Shown here in pieces: positions 20,788-29,404 of a stretch of 61,925 nt of DNA. The position numbers were made by a program, and so were the translations under genes. The notes under the pieces are model-generated. The model was not told the origin of the DNA and made no database searches. It was given only the letters and a program-made list of their open reading frames with translations. Position 1 is the first letter of the stretch. Each line of letters opens with the position of its first letter. This DNA is from Prevotella sp. (lineage in GTDB: Bacteria > Bacteroidota > Bacteroidia > Bacteroidales > Bacteroidaceae): positions 1 through 61,925 of the forward strand of contig JALFSW010000077.1 in assembly GCA_022779305.1 (NCBI GenBank), read 5' to 3'.

Positions 20788-21882
20788 ATGACAAAGACGG
20801 AAGAAACGAAACGATTGAGCGGTTTGAAACAATCAGACTTTCAAACCACAATAGACGGAAAGACAACCGACCTTTACACACTCCGAAATGCGCAAGGATG
20901 CGAAATTGATGTAACAAATTATGGCGGTGCAGTGGTGTCGATCATGATGCCCGACCGCAATGGAAACTTTGCCAACATTATCCAAAGTTTCGACAATATC
21001 GATGCACTCATCCATTCGCCCGAGCCCTATCTTTCGACACTCATTGGTCGCTATGGCAACCGCATAGCCAAAGGACGTTTCCGTCTCAATGGAAAAGACT
21101 ATCAGGTGGGCATCAACAATGGCGAAAATTCGCTCCACGGCAGCGACAGCGCATTCAACAAACGTGTTTGGGATGCAACGCAAATCAGCGAGCGAGCCTT
21201 GGTCTTAAAATATGTTTCGCCCTATGGGGAAGGAGGTTTTACGGGTGAATTGAACGTGTGGGTTGCCTATACGCTGACAGACGACAACGAACTCATCATC
21301 AAATATCAAGCCACAACCAACAAGAAAACCATTCTCAACCTCACCCATCATGGTTTCTTCTCACTCTCTGGCATTGCCAACCCTACACCCGATGTACACA
21401 ATCTCACGTGTGAAATCAATGCCGATTTCTTCCTCCCCATCAACGAACATTCCATACCAACGGGTGAAATCCTGAAAGTAGCCAACACACCTTTCGATTT
21501 CCGCACACCCAAACTCGTGGGCAAAGACATCGATGCCGACAACGAACAGCTGCGCATTGGTGCAGGTTATGACCATTGTTTCGTATTGAACAAACGAGAA
21601 GAGGGTGAACTTTCATTTGCCGCACGTATCAACGAACCCACAACAGGGCGGACGATGGAAGTCTATACGACTGAACCAGGCATGCAACTCTATACACACA
21701 ATTGGGCAGACGGTTTCCAAGGACAACACGGGGCAACTTTCCCACACCGCAGTGCCATCTGTTTTGAGTGTCAACACTTTCCCGATAGTCCCAATCGGCA
21801 TTACTTCCCTTCGGTCGTCATCGAACCAGAACGCGAATATACGCAAAAAACGATTTACAAATTTGGAGTGGACAAGGGTTAG
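20788..21882 (+). CDS. galM: Aldose 1-epimerase (mutarotase)
   Basis: 364 residues, no signal peptide, so cytoplasmic. Family motifs: GGAVVSIMMPDRNG, LIGRYGNRIAKGRF, the NNGENSLHG histidine segment, LNLTHHGFFSLSG (active-site His), GAGYDHCFVLN and the catalytic Glu in YTTEPGMQLYT. It interconverts alpha and beta anomers of galactose or glucose so that galK can use the sugar. First gene of the galM-transporter-galK run. Confidence 0.94.
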   Translation: MTKTEETKRLSGLKQSDFQTTIDGKTTDLYTLRNAQGCEIDVTNYGGAVVSIMMPDRNGNFANIIQSFDNIDALIHSPEPYLSTLIGRYGNRIAKGRFRLNGKDYQVGINNGENSLHGSDSAFNKRVWDATQISERALVLKYVSPYGEGGFTGELNVWVAYTLTDDNELIIKYQATTNKKTILNLTHHGFFSLSGIANPTPDVHNLTCEINADFFLPINEHSIPTGEILKVANTPFDFRTPKLVGKDIDADNEQLRIGAGYDHCFVLNKREEGELSFAARINEPTTGRTMEVYTTEPGMQLYTHNWADGFQGQHGATFPHRSAICFECQHFPDSPNRHYFPSVVIEPEREYTQKTIYKFGVDKG

Positions 21883-21969
21883 AAGATTTCTTCGGATGCT
21901 CCAAGTTTCTCTAAATAAACCCGGGATAACCCAATCATCATAAGCAACAAATAATTAAAAACAATCAAT

Positions 21970-23283
21970 ATGCAAACGACTAAACAAAACAGCAACTTTA
22001 TTGCCATCATCACGATGATGTTTCTCTATGCAATGATTTCGTTCGTAACCAATCTTGCAGCCCCCGTAGGTGTGATTTGGAAAAGTGCCTTTGAGGGCGA
22101 CAATGCAAACACCGTGGGGATGTTGGGCAATGCAATGAACTTCCTTGCCTATCTTTTCATGGGTATTCCCGCAGGACGCATGCTCACAAAGGTGGGCTAT
22201 AAGCGCACGGCACTCATCGGTATTGGTGTCGGGCTCTTGGGTGTTTTCACACAATTCTGTTCAGGATTTTTTGGCGATGAGAAAGTAGTTGGATTTTCGA
22301 TTTACCTCCTCGGTGCCTTCATTTCAGGCTTTTGCGTGTGTATGCTCAACACGGTTGTAAATCCCATGCTAAACCTGCTTGGTGGCGGTGGCAATCGTGG
22401 CAACCAATTGAACATGATAGGTGGAACGCTCAACTCACTCGCTGGTACGCTCACACCGCTCTTTGTTGGTGCGCTCATCGGACAAGTAACCAAAACCACT
22501 TCGATGGTCGATGTTAATATCGTACTCACCATCGCCATGGTCGTATTTGCCTTGGCATTCATCATTCTTCTCTTTGTGCCCATCAGCGACCCAGAAATGG
22601 GCAAAACATCTGCTAACACCGTTTTTGAACGTTCGCCTTGGGCTTTCCGCCATTTCACACTTGGTGCCATTGCCATCTTCGTCTACGTAGGGGTTGAGGT
22701 GGGCATCCCTGGCACACTTATCTATTATCTGTCGAACATCACAGAGAAGGGCGGCGGATTAGATCCCGCAAAAGCCACAGCCATAGCAGGTTCGGTGGCG
22801 GCTACCTATTGGTTCTTGATGCTCGTAGGTCGTTTCTTGGGTGGATTCATTGCCGACAAGATTTCAAGTCGTGTGCTCATGACCGCTACCACATCGCTTG
22901 CCCTCGTGCTCATCCTCGTTGCAATGGTCTTGGGCAAATCGGCAGCCGTAGCAATGCCCGTCTTCACAGGAGCTGGATTTGAAATGGTTACCGTACCCGT
23001 TTGCGCCCTCTGCTTGGTGCTTTGCGGTCTGTGTACGAGTGTGATGTGGGCAAGTATTTTCAACCTTGCAACCGAAGGACTTGGTAAGTACACCGCTGCC
23101 GCATCGGGCATCTTCATGATGATGGTTGTTGGTGGAGGCCTCATCCCCTTGTTGCAGAGCTATATTGCCGACCAAACCAACTATTTACTTTCTTATACCG
23201 TTCCACTCTTGGGCGTTGCCTACATGTGTTTCTATGCCTTGGTGGGAAGCAAGAATGTGAATACGGACATTCCCGTAGAGTAA
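21970..23283 (+). CDS. MFS sugar transporter (FHS-type, glucose/galactose)
   Basis: 437 residues with about 12 hydrophobic segments. It starts MQTTKQNSNFIAIITMMFLYAMISFVTNLA and has loop-2 residues MGIPAGRMLTKVGYKRTALIGIG, the MFS inter-helix motif. In the inner membrane it should import a hexose with protons. Its place between galM and galK argues for galactose or glucose; the substrate is inferred from neighbours. Confidence 0.88.
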   Translation: MQTTKQNSNFIAIITMMFLYAMISFVTNLAAPVGVIWKSAFEGDNANTVGMLGNAMNFLAYLFMGIPAGRMLTKVGYKRTALIGIGVGLLGVFTQFCSGFFGDEKVVGFSIYLLGAFISGFCVCMLNTVVNPMLNLLGGGGNRGNQLNMIGGTLNSLAGTLTPLFVGALIGQVTKTTSMVDVNIVLTIAMVVFALAFIILLFVPISDPEMGKTSANTVFERSPWAFRHFTLGAIAIFVYVGVEVGIPGTLIYYLSNITEKGGGLDPAKATAIAGSVAATYWFLMLVGRFLGGFIADKISSRVLMTATTSLALVLILVAMVLGKSAAVAMPVFTGAGFEMVTVPVCALCLVLCGLCTSVMWASIFNLATEGLGKYTAAASGIFMMMVVGGGLIPLLQSYIADQTNYLLSYTVPLLGVAYMCFYALVGSKNVNTDIPVE

Positions 23284-23314
23284 TTTTTATGCGACAACTA
23301 ACACAAAAACAACT

Positions 23315-24475
23315 ATGAACAAAGAACAAATCAAAAACACTTTCCTCGCTAAATTCGGAGGAACGGATTGCAAACTCTATTTTGCACCTGGACGCATCAA
23401 CCTCATTGGTGAACATACGGATTACAACGGCGGGTTTGTTTTCCCCGGTGCAGTGGACAAAGGAGTAATGGCAGCTGTGCGTCCCAATGAAACCACGCAT
23501 GTGGTGTGCTATTCCATCGACCTTGATGAAACAGCAACATTCGATATCAGCGACACAGAACGCCCCGCAGCATCGTGGGCAAGATACGTCTATGGCGTGG
23601 TGCGCGAAATGCAAGATAGAGACGTTGCTGTGGGCGGGTTCGATCTTGCTTTCTCGGGCGATGTGCCTTTGGGTGCCGGCATGAGTTCGTCGGCTGCAAT
23701 GGAAAGTTGTTTTGGTTGTGCATTGAATGATCTCTTTGCCGACGGACGCATCTCAAAGTGGGAAATCGTCTTGGCAGGTCAGGCAACCGAACATAAATAC
23801 GTGGGTGTGAATTGTGGCATCATGGATCAGTTTGCCAGCGTCTTTGGCGAAGAAGGAAAACTGATGCGCCTTGATTGCAACAGTCGTGAATTTGAATATT
23901 TCCCTTTCTCGCCCGTGGGCTACAAACTATTCCTCATCAATTCTAAGGTGAAACACGAACTCGTGGGAAGTCCCTACAACGACCGCCGAAGAAGTTGTGA
24001 AAACGTTGTGGCAACCATCAATGAAAAGTTTCCTGAAAAAACACGCCAAACACTCAGAGATGTAAGCCGTGAGGAATTAGAGGCCGTGAAACCTTTTGTG
24101 AGCGAAGAAGATTTCAAGCGTGCCCACTTTGTTTTGGGTGAAAAAGAAAGAGTTTTGGCAGTATCAAACGCATTGATGGCAGGCGATTATGAAACCGTGG
24201 GACAAAAGATGTATGAAACCCACGAAGGATTGAGCCACGACTATGAAGTGAGCTGCGAAGAACTCGATTTCCTCAATGATTTAGCACGCAAACGAGGCGT
24301 CACGGGCTCGCGCATCATGGGTGGTGGATTTGGTGGTTGCACCATCAATCTCATCAAAGAAACCGATTATGATGCTTTCGTGGCTGAAGCAACTGAAAAG
24401 TTTGCCGCTCGCTATGGACACGCTCCAGAGGTCTATCCTGTTGTGATAGGCAATGGTGCACGCCGATTGGAATAA
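23315..24475 (+). CDS. galK: Galactokinase
   Basis: 386 residues, GHMP kinase. Galactose signature APGRINLIGEHTDYNGGFVFP (about residues 24-44), ATP motif PLGAGMSSSAAMES, the catalytic Asp in NCGIMDQFAS, and motif 3 TGSRIMGGGFGGCTINL. It phosphorylates galactose at C1. It ends the galM-transporter-galK operon, 31 bases after the transporter. A CTAG array follows. Confidence 0.96.
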   Translation: MNKEQIKNTFLAKFGGTDCKLYFAPGRINLIGEHTDYNGGFVFPGAVDKGVMAAVRPNETTHVVCYSIDLDETATFDISDTERPAASWARYVYGVVREMQDRDVAVGGFDLAFSGDVPLGAGMSSSAAMESCFGCALNDLFADGRISKWEIVLAGQATEHKYVGVNCGIMDQFASVFGEEGKLMRLDCNSREFEYFPFSPVGYKLFLINSKVKHELVGSPYNDRRRSCENVVATINEKFPEKTRQTLRDVSREELEAVKPFVSEEDFKRAHFVLGEKERVLAVSNALMAGDYETVGQKMYETHEGLSHDYEVSCEELDFLNDLARKRGVTGSRIMGGGFGGCTINLIKETDYDAFVAEATEKFAARYGHAPEVYPVVIGNGARRLE

Positions 24476-24492
24476 TATTTCGGGCGAACGTG

Positions 24493-24720
24493 TAGGGGCG
24501 AGCCTGTGTGTTCGCCCGCCTAGGAAAGACTAGAAAGACTAGAAAGACTAGGAAGACTAGAAAATCCTAGACCGCCTAGTAGGGACAAACCTGGGTGTTC
24601 CCCGCCTAGAATGTCTAGAGAGCCTAGTAGGGGCGAACCTGTGTGTTCGCCCACCTAGAATGCCTAGAGACCCCTAGGCACTCTAGAAAGTCTAGGAAGA
24701 CTAGAAAATCCTAGGCAACC
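24493..24720. repeat. CTAG array 2 with GGGCGAAC hairpins
   Basis: The longest array: about 17 CTAG sites, mostly 9-10 bases apart (24520, 24530, 24540, 24549, 24557, 24567, 24576, 24605, 24615, 24624, 24655 and on to 24711). Three hairpin modules are interspersed at about 24493-24517, 24580-24603 (degenerate) and 24627-24651. It lies between galK and the regulator gene; it encodes no protein. Confidence 0.88.
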
Positions 24721-24920
24721 CTATAAAATTTCCCATCTCACCTTTCCCATCTCCCACAAATGGCTTCTTGCAGGGTGTACCCTTTTGCCGTCCGTTTGCC
24801 AATGCCTATCTTTGGAAGAAAAGAATTTTCTATCAGATGATAGTTTTTTATACAAAATCAAGAGAATAAAGGGTAAAAAAGAAGAAAAATGCTATCTGTT
24901 GATAAAAAAGTTTTACAAAA

Positions 24921-24952
24921 TTTGTTGTTTCCTAAAAAAAATTGTAAATTTA
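24921..24952 (+). promoter_or_regulatory. Promoter of the Nudix-type regulator, with nearby palindromes
   Basis: TTTG (24921-24924), 20 bases, then TAAATTTA (24945-24952), close to the -33/-7 consensus. Two copies of the palindrome TTGCTGAAGCAAG follow at about 24964-24976 and 25023-25035 in the 5' leader; they may be operators for the regulator itself (inference). Confidence 0.5.
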
Positions 24953-25080
24953 CCGAGTATTTTCTTGCTGAAGCAAGCATGCAGAGAACGTGCGCATTAG
25001 CGAATAATTGTCCTTTGGACGTTTGCTGAAGCAAGAAAACGACTAAATGAAATTGAACTGTTTCATCAATCCTTACCAAC

Positions 25081-25773
25081 ATGAATAAATATTACGAAGG
25101 AAATGAAAAATTGCTGGTTTCGGTGGACTGCATCGTCCTCGGTTTTGAGCGTAACAAACTGAAACTCTTGATTGGGAAAAGAAAAGTAGAACCCGGAGCT
25201 GGCGAATGGTCACTTTATGGTGGTTTCGTTCGTTCCGACGAAGATCTCAAAGATGCAGCCTTTCGTGTGCTTTATGAATGCACGGGAATCAAAGATATTT
25301 TTATGCAGCAAGTGGGTGCATTTGGGCTCGTTCATCGCGATCCAGGAGACAGAGTGATTTCCATTGCCTATTGCGCACTGATCAACGCCCACGAATACGA
25401 CGACAGCTTGCTCGAAAAATATGGTTTGCAGTGGGTCTATATCGACCAAATTCCCCCACTGTTTGGCGACCACAAAAGCATGATAGATAAAGCATTGACC
25501 TTGCTCCGTGAACAACTGCCCGTTAAACCGATAAGCATTCCACTGTTACCCGACCTCTTTACACTCTCACAATTGCAACACGTCCATGAAGCCGTTCTGG
25601 GTGAAGAAATAGATAAACGCAACTTCCGAAAAAAATTGAAACAATTGGATTACATCGAAAAAACACCTTATATAGATAAGGTAACAAGTAAGCGAGGGGC
25701 TGCACTCTATCGATTCAATGTGAAGGTCTATAAGAAAATCGCAAAGACAAAAGATAAGCCCTTTGTTCTCTAA
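25081..25773 (+). CDS. Nudix-fold transcriptional regulator (AraR/NrtR-like)
   Basis: 230 residues: an N-terminal Nudix domain (about 1-145) and a C-terminal winged helix (about 155-225, FTLSQLQHVHEAVLGEEIDKRNFRKKL). The Nudix box (48-70) has lost key acids: RVLYEC in place of REUxEE, so hydrolysis is unlikely and the fold probably senses a ligand. Bacteroides AraR, an arabinose-responsive regulator of this architecture, controls transketolase, rpiB and galM-type genes. The gene sits between galK and tkt, matching that regulon. Its last codons and stop fall in a MITE-end repeat. Confidence 0.85.
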   Translation: MNKYYEGNEKLLVSVDCIVLGFERNKLKLLIGKRKVEPGAGEWSLYGGFVRSDEDLKDAAFRVLYECTGIKDIFMQQVGAFGLVHRDPGDRVISIAYCALINAHEYDDSLLEKYGLQWVYIDQIPPLFGDHKSMIDKALTLLREQLPVKPISIPLLPDLFTLSQLQHVHEAVLGEEIDKRNFRKKLKQLDYIEKTPYIDKVTSKRGAALYRFNVKVYKKIAKTKDKPFVL

Positions 25774-25795
25774 TGACCGATTTGGGATAAACCCC
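25761..25795. repeat. MITE-end remnant overlapping the regulator stop codon
   Basis: CTTTG-TTCTCTAATGACCGATTTGGG aligns with one end of the complete repeat. The TAA stop of the regulator is the TAA of TCTCTAATGACC. Confidence 0.6.
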
Positions 25796-25865
25796 ATTCT
25801 TCTTGAAACATAACATGATGCAAGCATTTTTTGATGTGCGCAGAAAAAATCTTCGTGAAATTTTC

Positions 25866-25894
25866 TTGTTTCTCTTAAATTCTTCTTATATTTG
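25866..25894 (+). promoter_or_regulatory. Transketolase promoter
   Basis: TTG (25866-25868), 18 bases, then TATATTTG (25887-25894), followed by CAATTG. It lies 34 bases before the start codon. Confidence 0.65.
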
Positions 25895-25928
25895 CAATTG
25901 TAATCATAAATCTTAACCTACGAAATAT

Positions 25929-27947
25929 ATGAACAACAAAGAATTAATGAATCGTGCTGCCGACAACATCCGAATTCTCTCGGTTTCAATGGTAGAAAAA
26001 GCCAAATCTGGACACCCTGGAGGTGCAATGGGCGGTGCCGATTTTATTAATGTGCTTTTCTCTGAATACTTAGTTTATGACCCTGCAAACCCTGAATGGG
26101 AAGGCAGAGACCGCTTCTATCTTGACCCTGGGCACATGTCGCCTATGCTCTATTCTGCATTGGCACTCCAAGGAAAATTCACCATTGACGATCTCAAAGC
26201 CTTTCGCCAATGGGAATCACCTACACCAGGTCATCCAGAAAGAGACATTAAAAGAGGTGTGGAAAACACTTCGGGACCATTGGGACAAGGACACACGTTT
26301 GCCGCAGGTGCAGCCGTTGCACAAAAATTCTTGGCTGCTCGCTTGGGAACAGTGATGGAAAAGCACAAAATCTATGCATATATTTCTGACGGCGGTGTGC
26401 AGGAAGAAATTTCGCAAGGCGTGGGTCGCATTGCAGGAACACTCGGACTGAACAACCTCATCATGTTCTACGATGCCAACGACATTCAACTCTCAACCGA
26501 ATGCAACGAGGTGATGGCTGAAGACACGGCAATGAAATACAGAGCATGGGGGTGGAACGTCTTGACGTGCAACGGAAACGATGTAGACGAAATTCGCCAT
26601 GCCCTCGACAACGCACTCCAAGAAACCGAACGTCCAACGCTCATTATCGGTAACACGATTATGGGTAAAGGGGCTTTGCAGGCAGATGGTTCAAGCTACG
26701 AACGCAGCACGAAAACCCACGGTGTTCCTTTGGGTGGCGATGCTTATATAAAAACAGTGGAAAACCTTGGTGGTGACGCCAATAATCCGTTTATCATCTT
26801 CCCAGAAGTGGCAGAGCTCTATGCAAAACGCAACGAAGAACTCACAAAAATTGTTGCTGAACGTCGCAAGGCTGAAGCCGAATGGGCACAGAAGAACCCA
26901 GACAAGGCAGCATTGTTGAAAGAATGGTTCAGTGGCAACGCACCCCAAATAGACTGGACAAAGCTCCAACAAAAGCCCAATGTAGCCACGCGTGTTGCGA
27001 GTGCCGCTTGTTTGGGCGTTTTGGCAGAACAAGTGCCCAATATGATCTGCGCTTCTGCCGACCTATCAAACTCCGACAAAACAGATGGTTTCCTCAACAA
27101 AACCCACAGTCTGAAGAAAGACGACTTTACGGGCGCATTCTTCCAAGCAGGCGTGAGTGAATTAACGATGGCGTGCATGTGTATCGGTATGATGCTCCAT
27201 GGGGGGGTAGTAACGGCAATGGGCACATTCTTCGTTTTCTCTGACTATATGAAACCTGCGGTGCGTATGGCAGCATTGATGCAAACACCCGTGAAATTTG
27301 TGTGGAGCCACGATGCTTTCCGTGTGGGTGAGGATGGTCCAACCCACGAACCTGTGGAACAAGAGGCACAAATTCGCCTCATGGAGAAACTCCAAAACCA
27401 CGCCGGCAAAGATTCGGTACGGGTGTTCCGCCCTGCCGACGCAGAAGAGACTACTATCTGTTGGCAAATGGCAATGGAGAACACCGACACGCCTACTGCC
27501 CTCGTCCTCTCTCGGCAAAACGTACAGAACTTACCTGCCGACAATCCTTATACAGACACACGCAAGGGAGCCTATATTGTGGCAACATCAGACGATGATT
27601 ACGAAGTAATCTTGCTGGCTAGTGGGTCGGAAGTAGCCACTTGTTTGGCAGGTGCAGCCCTGTTGAAAGCCGATGGTGTGAAGGTGCGTGTGGTAAGTGT
27701 TCCATCGGAAGGATTGTTCCGCCGCCAAACCGTAGACTATCAGAAAGCTGTTTTGCCTTGTGATGCAAAAATCTTCGGACTCACAGCGGGACTGCCTGTG
27801 ACGCTCCAAGGATTGGTGGGCGCAAATGGCAGAATACACGGACTCAACAGTTTCGGCTTCTCTGCGCCCTACACCGTTCTCGATGAGAAACTCGGTTTCA
27901 CGGCAGAGAATGTCTATAAGAATGTAAAGGAATTTTTACGATCATAG
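25929..27947 (+). CDS. tkt: Transketolase
   Basis: 672 residues. ThDP-binding N-domain with KAKSGHPGGAMGGADF, NTSGPLGQGHTFAAGAAVA and YISDGGVQEEISQG; central domain with DLSNSDKTDGF and WSHDAFRVGEDGPTHEPVEQ. It moves two-carbon units between pentose and hexose phosphates, needing thiamine diphosphate and Mg. It is followed by rpiB, and both fit control by the upstream AraR-like regulator. Confidence 0.96.
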   Translation: MNNKELMNRAADNIRILSVSMVEKAKSGHPGGAMGGADFINVLFSEYLVYDPANPEWEGRDRFYLDPGHMSPMLYSALALQGKFTIDDLKAFRQWESPTPGHPERDIKRGVENTSGPLGQGHTFAAGAAVAQKFLAARLGTVMEKHKIYAYISDGGVQEEISQGVGRIAGTLGLNNLIMFYDANDIQLSTECNEVMAEDTAMKYRAWGWNVLTCNGNDVDEIRHALDNALQETERPTLIIGNTIMGKGALQADGSSYERSTKTHGVPLGGDAYIKTVENLGGDANNPFIIFPEVAELYAKRNEELTKIVAERRKAEAEWAQKNPDKAALLKEWFSGNAPQIDWTKLQQKPNVATRVASAACLGVLAEQVPNMICASADLSNSDKTDGFLNKTHSLKKDDFTGAFFQAGVSELTMACMCIGMMLHGGVVTAMGTFFVFSDYMKPAVRMAALMQTPVKFVWSHDAFRVGEDGPTHEPVEQEAQIRLMEKLQNHAGKDSVRVFRPADAEETTICWQMAMENTDTPTALVLSRQNVQNLPADNPYTDTRKGAYIVATSDDDYEVILLASGSEVATCLAGAALLKADGVKVRVVSVPSEGLFRRQTVDYQKAVLPCDAKIFGLTAGLPVTLQGLVGANGRIHGLNSFGFSAPYTVLDEKLGFTAENVYKNVKEFLRS

Positions 27948-28009
27948 TTTTATAACCCAGAACCCCATGTCTGCTTGTCGGACGTGGGGTTCATAATACC
28001 TAAACGCTT

Positions 28010-28453
28010 ATGGAAATTAAGACTGTAGGAATTGCTTGCGATCACGCTGGCTTCCCATTGAAACAATTTGTAGTTCAGTACTTAGAACAACGCAACTATG
28101 CTTATCAAGATTTTGGTTGCAATAGCCACTTAAGCTGCGACTATCCCGACTATGCCCACCCATTGGCAGAGGCTGTAACGAAGGGCGAAGTTTATCCCGC
28201 CATTGCAATATGCGGAAGCGGACAAGGTATGGCAATCGCCCTTAATAAGCACAAAGGCATTCGTGCGGGTGTGGCATGGAACAAAGACATTGCACAACTC
28301 ATCCGTCAACACAACGATGCCAATATCCTTGTTTTACCGGGACGATTTGTTGATAATAAAACGGCTGAAAAGATTCTCGATGAGTTCTTCACTGCCACCT
28401 TTGAGGGTGGAAGACACGAACGCCGTGTACAAAAAATTGACTTGGCTGAATAA
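28010..28453 (+). CDS. rpiB: Ribose-5-phosphate isomerase B
   Basis: 147 residues, RpiB/LacAB fold. GIACDHAGFPLK at the N-terminus, DYPDYAHPLAEAV, the catalytic Cys in AICGSGQGMAIALNK, and HNDANILVLPGRF. It interconverts ribose-5-P and ribulose-5-P. It lies 62 bases after tkt with a long terminator-like hairpin downstream. Confidence 0.95.
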   Translation: MEIKTVGIACDHAGFPLKQFVVQYLEQRNYAYQDFGCNSHLSCDYPDYAHPLAEAVTKGEVYPAIAICGSGQGMAIALNKHKGIRAGVAWNKDIAQLIRQHNDANILVLPGRFVDNKTAEKILDEFFTATFEGGRHERRVQKIDLAE

Positions 28454-28465
28454 TCTCCTAATAGT

Positions 28466-28508
28466 TCTAACGACCGGTTTGGGTTTAAACCTAAATCGGT
28501 CGTTAAAG
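28466..28508 (+). terminator. rpiB terminator built from two back-to-back repeat ends
   Basis: TAACGACCGGTTTGGGTTT faces AAACCTAAATCGGTCGTTA, a long hairpin with few mismatches. Each arm matches the terminal repeat of the MITE-like family (CGTTA instead of CATTA), so a repeat pair seems to serve as terminator. Confidence 0.65.
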
Positions 28509-28530
28509 ACCAATCTGATTATAGGAAATC

Positions 28531-28631
28531 ATAGGGGTGTCTAGGAATTACTAGGGGTGCTTAGGGTTATTAGGGCTGCCTAGGGTTACTAGGCTACCTA
28601 GAAGTACCTAGGAAATCCTAAGGGTGTCTAG
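28531..28631. repeat. CTAG array 3
   Basis: CTAG at about 28541, 28551, 28580, 28589, 28597, 28607 and 28628, with TTAG/CTAA variants filling the same 9-10 base rhythm. It lies in the convergent gap between rpiB and the lipoprotein gene. Confidence 0.8.
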
Positions 28632-28666
28632 GAACATTCCCCCTTTCCCCAAAATGCGCAAACCAA

Positions 28667-29104
28667 TTAGTTATAAACACTTTCTGAGATTGGGTAATTC
28701 ATGTATTTTCTATCCACAATAAGGATGAACATAGGTTGTGTAGCGTAGGATTGTTTTTCTCCTTGCTTGAATTTATAACCAAGGTCTAAGCGATTGCCCT
28801 TCTTCTTCAACTTTAGCGGACGAAGTTCTGTTTTGAGACTGCTGACGGGCAACACCTTTGCAATGACAAAACTCTTTGAGAAATCAATCGGTGTTGGTTC
28901 ACCATCTTTCCCCATCACAGCAGCCCTATCAAAATGACGTTCGAATTCTTCCGCAGAAGTGATTTGGAGTTTCAAATCCGATGGTAGCTGTGCGTCATTG
29001 CGATGAAAATAATTCCGCGCTTCCGTAAACGCTACGTTACTCGCTGTGCAGGCGGTCAATAGTATCACCACCATCCCTAGTAAGTAAAAACTGATTTTCT
29101 TCAT
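28667..29104 (-). CDS. Small lipoprotein of unknown function
   Basis: 145 residues. The signal ends in the lipobox LLTAC, so Cys19 is probably lipidated. The mature part is mainly beta-strand-like with basic patches (LRPLKLKKKGNRLDLGYKFKQGEKQSY) and ends in hydrophobic strands (MFILIVDRKYMNYPI). No family was recognised. The gene is alone, flanked by CTAG array 3 and the complete MITE copy. Confidence 0.8.
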   Translation of the reverse strand: MKKISFYLLGMVVILLTACTASNVAFTEARNYFHRNDAQLPSDLKLQITSAEEFERHFDRAAVMGKDGEPTPIDFSKSFVIAKVLPVSSLKTELRPLKLKKKGNRLDLGYKFKQGEKQSYATQPMFILIVDRKYMNYPISESVYN

Positions 29105-29158
29105 TTTCTTCTTGTTTTAATTTTTACATTATCCTGAAATTAATCAGTCCTTAGACGC

Positions 29159-29360
29159 TTAACCCAAATCGGTCATTAGAGACCAAAGGGATTGCGCCTG
29201 ATTATCTGTGCAGATTGTTTAGCGTTTTTTCGCAGATGTAGCGGGCTACTTCAAGAGAAAACGATGAACAAGCAACCGATAAGCAGATGCAAGCCGTTGG
29301 GAAGTTAAAAATAAAAGAAAAAAAGAACCCAAGGCGGTCTAATGACCGATTTGGGCTTAA
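29159..29360. mobile_element. MITE-like element, complete copy
   Basis: About 202 bp. The left end, TTAACCCAAATCGGTCATTA (then GAGACC), is an inverted repeat of the right end (GGTCTAATGACCGATTTGGG, then CTTAA). The core (29185-29275) is nearly identical, in inverted orientation, to 61708-61793. One core frame is codon-like in both copies (SRENxEQxxDKxMQAxGK), perhaps the relic of a gene end. No transposase is encoded, so it would need one supplied in trans. Confidence 0.75.
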
Positions 29361-29404
29361 CTTTCTGAAGCAAGCATCTAAGGACAATATCAGTTCCCAT
29401 ATTC

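Noticed and set aside
24493..24720. CTAG arrays as CRISPR arrays
   Set aside because: Repeat units are only 9-10 bases with no unique spacers, and no cas genes are present.
24785..25000. 71-codon plus-strand frame before the Nudix-type regulator
   Set aside because: It covers the regulator promoter and leader, is Lys/Phe-rich from AT-rich DNA, and shows no family features.
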